In this document: positions 36,802 through 42,184 of the stretch, piece by piece
Position numbering within the stretch: the stretch's first letter is position 1
Layout: the number at the start of each line of letters is the position of its first letter
Source: Candidatus Curtissbacteria bacterium RIFCSPLOWO2_12_FULL_41_16
Lineage (GTDB): Bacteria > Patescibacteriota > Microgenomatia > Curtissbacterales > GWA2-41-24
Direction: 5' to 3'
Assembly (NCBI GenBank): GCA_001776545.1
Contig: MFBZ01000008.1
Coordinates: 1 to 42,184 of the forward strand
Length of the DNA stretch: 42,184 bases
Translations under genes and position numbers: made by a program
The notes under the pieces: generated by a model
Told to the model about the DNA's origin: nothing
Seen by the model: the letters and a program-made list of their open reading frames with translations, nothing else
Database searches by the model: none

Positions 36802-38958
36802 ATGATCAAAAGTCGACTGTTGGCTGTTAGTCATAGCTTGATTGTTTTTCTTTCGATTATTCTTATCGCTTATCTTAATTTTGCCATTATTCGCTACTGG
36901 TTTAGCGGGGAATTCAACCAGAATCTTTCGTCAATCGAAATTTCCTATATTCAGATGGCCAAGTTTTGGTCCGAAGGAGGCATAGCCGGGCCGGGCTGGC
37001 AGCCGCTTTGGTATTTGGGATACCCCTGGCACGTTTTTTACACACCACTTTTACCTTTTTTGGAGCTTTTGGCCAATAAAACACTGGTTTGGAGTTTTGC
37101 CCACGCTTACCGGGTTATTACAGCCTCCGCTTATATTCTTAGCCCCGTTACTTTATTCTTTTTTGTCTGGCAGATTTCAAAGAGCAAAAGCGGAGCTTTA
37201 GTTGCCTCGTTTTTTTACAGTTTTGTGCCTTCTACGATCGGTTTTTTATTTGCCGGTGTAAGGGAAGATGTTTTTACTGCACATGCCGAGCCCCGCCGCT
37301 TTGCGATTTTGGTCAGGTGGGGGGAAGGGCCTCATATTTTAGGCCTCGTTTTTTTGCCTCTTTTTGGAGTTTTTGCCTCCAGATATTTTGAAAGGAGGGG
37401 GCTTCGCAATCTTTTTCTTAGCGCTTTTTTTCTGGCTATTGTTGCCTTAACCAACGCGGTTGCTTTCTGGGGAACAATTTTACTATATCTGGCGCTTTTT
37501 CTTTCGGAGTTGACCAAAAAATCAGCCGAACCGATTGCTTTAATAAAAAATTCAGTTTCTGTGGGCCTTCTTTGTTTTGGGTTAATTGGTTTCTGGTATA
37601 ATCTACCTTTCATCTCCACATTTTTCAGGGAAGGAGGAGGCGCTTTTACAAACTGGCTTTCCCTGGTGCCCTGGAGGGCAATAATTCTCCTTTTGGTCTG
37701 CTTTGGCCTGTTTTTGGTTGTCAAAAAACTTTTTGGTAGATTTTCCGGGATAAATTTTGCGATTTTTTGGTTTCTGATGCTTTTTGGGATTGTTTACGTT
37801 TACTATACTTCCGGGGAATTGCGGCTTGAATTTGCTCCGCAGGCTTTAAGGTTGACGACCGAAGTTGATATGGCCCTTTCCGTTCTGGCCGGGGTAGTTA
37901 TTTCCAATATTTTCCTTCTTCTTGCGGCGGTTAAGTCAAAAATCAGGTTCGCGGGTTATCCGGCTGCCGCTGCTGTTTTTGCCGTGCCGGTTGTTGTCAT
38001 CCTGGTCTGGTACCGGAGCTTGGGCGACATGGCTCCCTTTGCCAAACCACTAAACCAGACTAAGGTGGGCGATATCACAAACACGGCCGAATATAGAGTG
38101 GCTGAAAGGCTGAAAAAGGAGACCGCGGGTACGAACCAGAGGGTTTTGGCGCCGGGGAATTATGGATTTTGGCTTAACTGGTTTTCGGATGTGCCACAGC
38201 TTCGTGGCGCGCTGTACCAGTCTTCGACACACTTTTGGCCGGACCATATTTATTGGCAGCTGACAAACGGTAGCGACCCAGAGATCGCGCTTGCCTGGCT
38301 CAAAATAGCCAATATCGGGAAGGTTGTTTACACAACGGACGGCTCACAGGAAATTTACAAGGATTATAAAGTCGGGCAGGCTAAATTTGAAGCGATTCTA
38401 AAACCGATTGAGCAGGAAAAAGGTGACGTTTATTACGATGTTCCCCTGGCGGTCGATTCTTTGGCTAAAATTGTCCAAAAGGATTCAATTTTAGCTATCG
38501 CAAAGCCTAAAAACGCGATTGATTCCGAGCCCGTTTTTGCCTATGTTGCGGAACTTGAAAGATTCGCCCAGAAGAAGGCTTCTTTGACAACAGTCAACGG
38601 GGGACATCTTAAAATTTCCGGTGAGCTTCTACCCGGGCAGGCTATTCTTGTTCAGTCAACCTATGACGGGGGATGGAGAGTCAGAAGTAAGGTGAATCAG
38701 GGTGAATCAGGGGGAATCAGGGGGTGGAAGACTCTGCGCGACCCGATGGATTTTATGGTTATTGTACCCTCCTTCGCTAAAGTCTTTGATCCTGAGGACT
38801 CAGACCGAAGGGCTTTGGAGGGTAAGCCCGTTAATTTTGAGATCGAGCTGATTTACGGGAGGCCACTTACCGTTTGGTTGGGTTATTTGGTAACAGCAGC
38901 AACCTTAGCTTGGATTGTTAATAAGACCTATAAGACCTATAGGTCCCATAAGTCTTAG
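36802..38958 (+). CDS. Large GT-C-like membrane protein (PF10131-like)
   Basis: 718 residues, about 12 membrane helices in the first 410 and an extracytoplasmic C-terminal domain, with one more helix at the end ('VWLGYLVTAATLAWIVNKTY'). The first part has 'FWSEGGIAGPGWQPLWYLGYPWHVFYTPLLPFLELL' and 'HAEPRRFAILVRWGEGPHILGLVFLPLFG', the acidic/His pattern of PF10131-type proteins, common in cell-surface polysaccharide clusters. The C-terminal part carries two inserted repeats: three GGTGAATCAGG-like units (38691-38724) and a CCTCCTTCGCTAAAG...CTTTGGAGG inverted element (38768-38823, read 'PSFAKVFDPEDSDRRALEG'). It follows the previous gene by 19 nt. Confidence 0.68.
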   Translation: MIKSRLLAVSHSLIVFLSIILIAYLNFAIIRYWFSGEFNQNLSSIEISYIQMAKFWSEGGIAGPGWQPLWYLGYPWHVFYTPLLPFLELLANKTLVWSFAHAYRVITASAYILSPVTLFFFVWQISKSKSGALVASFFYSFVPSTIGFLFAGVREDVFTAHAEPRRFAILVRWGEGPHILGLVFLPLFGVFASRYFERRGLRNLFLSAFFLAIVALTNAVAFWGTILLYLALFLSELTKKSAEPIALIKNSVSVGLLCFGLIGFWYNLPFISTFFREGGGAFTNWLSLVPWRAIILLLVCFGLFLVVKKLFGRFSGINFAIFWFLMLFGIVYVYYTSGELRLEFAPQALRLTTEVDMALSVLAGVVISNIFLLLAAVKSKIRFAGYPAAAAVFAVPVVVILVWYRSLGDMAPFAKPLNQTKVGDITNTAEYRVAERLKKETAGTNQRVLAPGNYGFWLNWFSDVPQLRGALYQSSTHFWPDHIYWQLTNGSDPEIALAWLKIANIGKVVYTTDGSQEIYKDYKVGQAKFEAILKPIEQEKGDVYYDVPLAVDSLAKIVQKDSILAIAKPKNAIDSEPVFAYVAELERFAQKKASLTTVNGGHLKISGELLPGQAILVQSTYDGGWRVRSKVNQGESGGIRGWKTLRDPMDFMVIVPSFAKVFDPEDSDRRALEGKPVNFEIELIYGRPLTVWLGYLVTAATLAWIVNKTYKTYRSHKS

Positions 38959-38963
38959 AAGCA

Positions 38964-39186
38964 ATGAAGTCTCACGGAGGATATCGAAGCTTAAAATCCT
39001 ATCAGATAGCAACCATAATTTATGACCTAGAAGACAGAGATTAAGTTGGTGGGGGCTGCTCGGTCTAGCTTAGAGGAGCTACTGGCCGATTACGAGGACT
39101 TTTTAAGGCAAAGAGGCCTTGCGATTTGGAACAAAGACGAACTACTGGCAAGCAAGGTGAGGGCACTAGCATATAAGTCTAATTGA
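38964..39186 (+). pseudogene. Four-helix-bundle suffix-domain protein, internally deleted
   Basis: The ATG at 38964 opens 'MKSHGGYRSLKSYQIATIIYDL', the start of this family, then hits a stop at 39042. In the next frame the end 'KLVGAARSSLEELLADYEDFLRQRGLAIWNKDELLASKV' follows to a stop at 39186. The middle two helices (roughly 45 residues) are missing, and the junction near 39027-39045 changes the frame. The family is frequent in these genomes, often near rRNA-type or variable loci, function unknown. Confidence 0.75.
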
Positions 39187-39188
39187 TT

Positions 39189-39422
39189 TTAACTTTCTTG
39201 GACAGTGGTTTGTGGAGCATTGAGTATTTGTTGCCTTTCTTCTTCGGGCTGTTTTCCCTTGTTGATTAGCACAAAAGTGCTCGGTCCGTTGCTGGCCTTA
39301 GGACGGGCAAAACTTTCATATTCGGCATCTTCCTCTCCCGGTTTTTTGGGCGCGAAAGTCATAAACGCAAAAATAGCACCGATAGTGAAGCCTGCGGTAA
39401 ACATCCCCCAGTATAAAAGCAT
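39189..39422 (-). CDS. Small membrane protein with acidic tail
   Basis: 77 residues from the ATG at 39422 (Shine-Dalgarno-like GGAAAGG about 10 nt upstream on this strand); the longer frame to 39569 adds an unlikely leader. One helix, 'MLLYWGMFTAGFTIGAIFAFMTF', then a charged, disordered tail 'APKKPGEEDAEYESFARP...' running to the C-terminus. Not recognised. The 3' end lies 3 nt from the convergent pseudogene. Confidence 0.55.
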   Translation of the reverse strand: MLLYWGMFTAGFTIGAIFAFMTFAPKKPGEEDAEYESFARPKASNGPSTFVLINKGKQPEEERQQILNAPQTTVQES

Positions 39423-39569
39423 ATAAGCCCTTTCCAGTAACTTTAAACTAATTAAGCTTGACGCAAGATATGGCAAAGAGAGGTTTTGCGCTTTCGCAAG
39501 ACAAGAAAGTTTTGACCGCTCATTAAAACTCAAGTTTTGATCAATTGCAATATAGACAAACAACATCAT

Positions 39570-40659
39570 AGAGTATCAAAGGTTAACATAAGATAAAAAA
39601 CTAGAGGACTTTTTTGATTATTTATATTATTCCAATAGCGAAAGGTGAGACTTAATTTGAATAAACTAAAATTCTTGGAATAAATTGTTTATCCGCAAAA
39701 ACCGACGAGGAAAGAGTATGTTATTTTAAGTCATGGTGGTGGATATCATTGTATATAAAAGATTATTGATTGAGTAAAATAGATGTTTTTATAATGAATT
39801 AATATAGGTATCCTAGAATAGCCGTGATACTTTTTTTTAAAACCCATAAACTTAACGTAGGCCTAGTTATTTTTGGATTTTAATCTACCCTGTAGGATAA
39901 AACGCGTTGAACAATAAGACATCAGGTAAAATTTCGAAAAATGGAGAGAATCGGTTGAAAGAGGAGTCACTAAATATGAATTTTCGTGAAAAATGTTGGC
40001 CGTGAGGTTTTTTGTGTAAATTTTCCTGAAGTTTTATAGAATTCAGTGAAAATTTTTTAAATCGCCGATAAACCGTGTAAATAAACTGATAGAAAAATTC
40101 AGAACAATTAATATCACATAACCACTTTTGCTATAATTCTATATCTATCAATTTCACCTCTGTTAAGAACGCCCAAGTGAATGGCTTATAAAAAATTGCT
40201 ATGAACTTTATCTTTTGTACCCGATTTTAAAAAAAGATCAATTAGCCCGATTTTATAAAAATAGAGCTTTTTGGCTTTATTTTTTGTAAAGTATTATCTG
40301 TACTTTTGAAGCGCGCGAGGGTGGTATCAAGCCAAAAGCCTGATTGCCAGGAATCTTTGACTTGACTTTAGCCAGTTAATTCAGTCTAAAGTGCCAAAAT
40401 CAAGGTTTTGCCCGTGGCTTTCCGGTTCTATCTATCTTTGAAACCTGCGACGACCATTGTAACTATAGGAAAACCGCTTGAGACTTTTCTCGTGTGATCA
40501 GGCTTTTGTACAACGTTTATGGGTTACTATTATTACGCTAACTCTTTTATATAATGTTATCAGTACTGCTATAATTTAGCCTCGAATTTTTTTAAAAATC
40601 GCTTGACAATTAGTTTTTAAGGTTTTTAACATTAAATTAGCCCTTCGACTACGCTCAGG
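39570..40659. other. 1.1-kb region without a recognised gene
   Basis: AT-rich, no open frame above 60 codons, no tRNA or known ncRNA motif. Visible: an inverted repeat ACTTTAG...CTAAAGT (about 40364-40392), a direct repeat CCCGATTTTA (about 40220 and 40247), and the promoter-like TTGACA (40603-40608) near the next gene. 40310-40520 is less AT-rich and could hold an unrecognised RNA. GAGGAAAG at 39708 resembles the RNase P RNA start but the rest does not fit. Confidence 0.5.
40603..40625 (+). promoter_or_regulatory. Promoter candidate of the HTH gene
   Basis: TTGACA at 40603-40608 and a weak TTTAAC or TTAACA box 16-17 bp later (about 40625-40631). A CCTTCGACTACGCTCAGGG repeat (40642-40660) separates it from the start codon. 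Confidence 0.4.
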
Positions 40660-40686
40660 GTGGACTATTCGAGTTTTCAGTCTGTG

Positions 40687-41982
40687 ATGATTAGACTTTC
40701 TGCCAAGGATAAGCTTTCAGCCGTAAAAGAGGTTTTAGAGCGCGGGAGAACGCTTGCGCAAGTCTCTCGCGGCCTTGGGTGCACCCGCCAGACACTTGCT
40801 ACATGGATCAGGCGATACCGGGCTTGCCGCTCGGTTAACTCCCTCAAAGGCCGTTATTTAAGAGGTGCAAAACACCCCAAAAGCCTTGGGGCAAAGCTTG
40901 AAAAGCGCGTGCTGGAGATTATCGTTTGTGCCCCTTCTTTTTCCGTTCATGAAATCGGCCGCGAGCTTTTAAGGCAAGGATACAAGGTTTCAACCTTCGG
41001 AATCTGGCGGATCCTGACCGCCCATAATCTTCAAGTTAGAGAATTAAGGGAGAAATTCAGCCTGTCGCATCCGGCGCGCACCGTTTTTGCGCACAAACTT
41101 ACTCCCGCTTACCGGGTTAGAATTATTGAAGAGTATCTGAAGGAAGGCGGCCCGGTTGCCGCAATCTGCAGAAACTGGCAGATCTCCAGGCCGACTTTTT
41201 ATAAGTGGCTTCGCCGATATAAATCGGCGACAACTGCTGACAACAAACCCGGTTTGGGAAAACTACAAACCGGGTTTGAAGAAGATCAGGTAATTAAAAA
41301 CGTCGTTAAGGCCCTGGCCAGAAGATATAAGAGAGGTTATGAGCATCATCGGAGTATCGGAGCCCAAACACGCGAAATTATTCTGGATATTGTCCGCGCT
41401 AATCCGGCCCTTTCCGTTCACAAAATTTATGCGGTTGTTCCCAAAGCCGCCGGCCGACCGATTGCCACGCACGTTGCCATTCAGAATTTGCTTTTCAGGG
41501 AAGGTTTAAATACCCGCACCAGACGAGAGCAGTTCGCCGAGGGCTACCTGACTCAACCTGCTGTCAAAGTGGCGCCGCAATATGTACCTGAGATTCCGGT
41601 TTACAGACTGCGGCATTTGATAGCCCATTTCGCGACCGTCCCTAAGATTTTGGTCACAAAACCAATACAGGGCTTGCTGTTTTTAACCGCTGGCAGTTTG
41701 CCGCTTGCGATATTTGCTTTTCTGGTAAGACTTCTTGTGACGGCTCCATCCGGAACTTCTCCAATCGGCCTTTTCTTTTCCAGCATCGCACTTTTCTTCG
41801 GACTGTTTTTCTTCATCTACAGTTCAAAGTATTACATTTCCATCCTGATGGTTTTGAAATTGGCGTCCTCCGGGGCCAGTGGCCCTACGCCCAATGCGCC
41901 GATTAAGCCGATTAATGCCGATTTAGCTGATTCGGCTCAATCAGTTTTAAATCAGCCCAAATCAGCGAAAGGAGTAATTTGA
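40687..41982 (+). CDS. Transposase-type HTH protein fused to two membrane helices
   Basis: 431 residues from the ATG at 40687 (GTG at 40660 lies inside a repeat and is less likely). Two tandem units each hold a helix-turn-helix like that of IS3/IS630-type transposases plus a winged-helix-like part: unit 1 (about residues 5-125) 'SAVKEVLERGRTLAQVSRGLGCTRQTLATWIRRYRA' and 'SFSVHEIGRELLRQGYKVSTFGIWRIL'; unit 2 (about 140-285) 'RVRIIEEYLKEGGPVAAICRNWQISRPTFYKWLRRYKS' and 'ALSVHKIYAVVPKAAGRPIATHVAIQNLL'. No catalytic DDE domain follows. Instead two membrane helices occur ('GLLFLTAGSLPLAIFAFLVRLL', 'IGLFFSSIALFFGLFFFIYSSKYY'). A palindromic element is translated between the HTH and wing of unit 2 (41245-41277). 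Likely a membrane-tethered DNA-binding regulator, co-translated with a glycosyltransferase. Confidence 0.75.
   Translation: MIRLSAKDKLSAVKEVLERGRTLAQVSRGLGCTRQTLATWIRRYRACRSVNSLKGRYLRGAKHPKSLGAKLEKRVLEIIVCAPSFSVHEIGRELLRQGYKVSTFGIWRILTAHNLQVRELREKFSLSHPARTVFAHKLTPAYRVRIIEEYLKEGGPVAAICRNWQISRPTFYKWLRRYKSATTADNKPGLGKLQTGFEEDQVIKNVVKALARRYKRGYEHHRSIGAQTREIILDIVRANPALSVHKIYAVVPKAAGRPIATHVAIQNLLFREGLNTRTRREQFAEGYLTQPAVKVAPQYVPEIPVYRLRHLIAHFATVPKILVTKPIQGLLFLTAGSLPLAIFAFLVRLLVTAPSGTSPIGLFFSSIALFFGLFFFIYSSKYYISILMVLKLASSGASGPTPNAPIKPINADLADSAQSVLNQPKSAKGVI
41245..41277 (+). repeat. Palindromic element in the HTH gene
   Basis: AAACCCGGTTT (41245-41255) and AAACCGGGTTT (41267-41277), perfect 11-bp arms, 11-nt loop; translated as 'KPGLGKLQTGF'. 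Confidence 0.85.
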
Positions 41983-42184
41983 ACAGTTTATTAGGTCGAA
42001 TAATCCAACATTTTGCAGGGCCAAGGATGTCCCGAGATCACCGTGTCAATCCGCTTCTTATCAACTTGGAAAAAGTCGAGCTTACCTGCCATCCCTTTGT
42101 CTCCATCCATGTGGCGCTCTACAACGAAAAGAGGGTGGTTGAGAGGCTGATCCAATCTTGTACGAGCCAAGCGTGGTACACGCC
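41979..42184 (+). CDS. Family 2 glycosyltransferase, N-terminal part (runs off the window)
   Basis: Starts at TTG 41979 with a Shine-Dalgarno AAAGGAG (41968-41974), overlapping the HTH stop by 4 nt (TTGA), so translation is coupled. The visible 68 residues include 'HPFVSIHVALYNEKRVVERLIQSC', the first strand and helix of GT2 (GT-A fold) with the usual 'P.VSI.val.NE..vv..li.s' pattern. The rest lies beyond the end. Its close link to the membrane-tethered HTH protein suggests regulation of surface glycan synthesis. Confidence 0.8.
   Translation, partial: MNSLLGRIIQHFAGPRMSRDHRVNPLLINLEKVELTCHPFVSIHVALYNEKRVVERLIQSCTSQAWYT

Noticed and set aside
39695-39730. RNase P RNA start-like sequence GAGGAAAG
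   Set aside because: The following GTCCGGGC-type bases and the conserved 3' ACAGAA/CCGG part are missing, so there is no support for rnpB.
39570-40659. Replication origin
   Set aside because: AT-rich and gene-free, but there is no cluster of DnaA boxes (only a single TTATCCGCA-like site) and no dnaA or dnaN nearby.

Overview
The window looks like chromosomal DNA of an uncultivated Candidate Phyla Radiation (Patescibacteria) bacterium, most likely of the Microgenomates (OP11) group. The evidence is a divergent 16S rRNA gene (17312-19275) with three large insertions, one of them a group I intron, and with changes at normally fixed sites (GCGGTGAGACG in the 530 region, ATTAGAGACCC near 790). 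Compact overlapping genes and a mixture of bacterial and archaeal-type enzymes agree with this (endonuclease Q, archaeal-type ATP-dependent DNA ligase, cupin-type glucose-6-phosphate isomerase). The placement is inferred from sequence features, not from a tree.

Layout. 1-600: a small overlapping retropepsin/DUF5678 pair on the minus strand. 669-9507: DNA ligase, trehalase, EndoQ, a membrane protein, a phosphoribosyltransferase, peptidyl-tRNA hydrolase, a DedA protein, an alkyltransferase-like protein, acylphosphatase, a GNAT-like protein and an isopentenyl-diphosphate isomerase-like Nudix protein. 9518-11343: polyprenyl diphosphate synthase and undecaprenyl diphosphate synthase, which with the isomerase-like gene form an isoprenoid/lipid-carrier block. 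11349-14312: cupin sugar-phosphate enzymes and GlmS, feeding amino-sugar precursors. 14388-15429: a TrpR-like regulator divergent from an RNA methyltransferase, with a palindromic operator candidate between them. 15594-20986: two tandem pilins, the 16S gene (no 23S or 5S follows within the window), tRNA-Cys, tRNA-Ile, a third pilin and tiny membrane proteins. 21129-26200: membrane and secreted proteins of unknown role and a membrane-anchored Clp-type AAA+ ATPase. 26259-29488: folC followed by two toxin-antitoxin-like cassettes, each followed by a copy of the folC 3' end. 29629-33316: pgk, gap (followed by a second, divergent gap 3' end) and the NAD(P)HX dehydratase gene nnrD. 33446-38958: three large polytopic membrane proteins of cell-surface glycan type. 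38964-42184: a broken four-helix-bundle gene, a small membrane protein, a 1.1-kb stretch with no gene, a transposase-type HTH protein fused to membrane segments, and the start of a family 2 glycosyltransferase.

Several themes recur. (1) Short palindromic elements sit in frame inside conserved genes (MGMT, pgk, folC, nnrD, pth, the GT39-like gene, the HTH protein), much as Rickettsia palindromic elements do. (2) An intergenic element of about 35 bp occurs four times and keeps a perfect hairpin through paired base changes. (3) Divergent duplicate 3' ends follow folC and gap, and possibly clp; the folC copy encodes the same 18 residues with 12 nucleotide differences, all synonymous. (4) Several genes have a -10 box 6-7 nt before the ATG, so leaderless transcripts are likely. 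(5) AT-rich simple sequence typical of the spacers also appears inside genes and inside the 16S rRNA.
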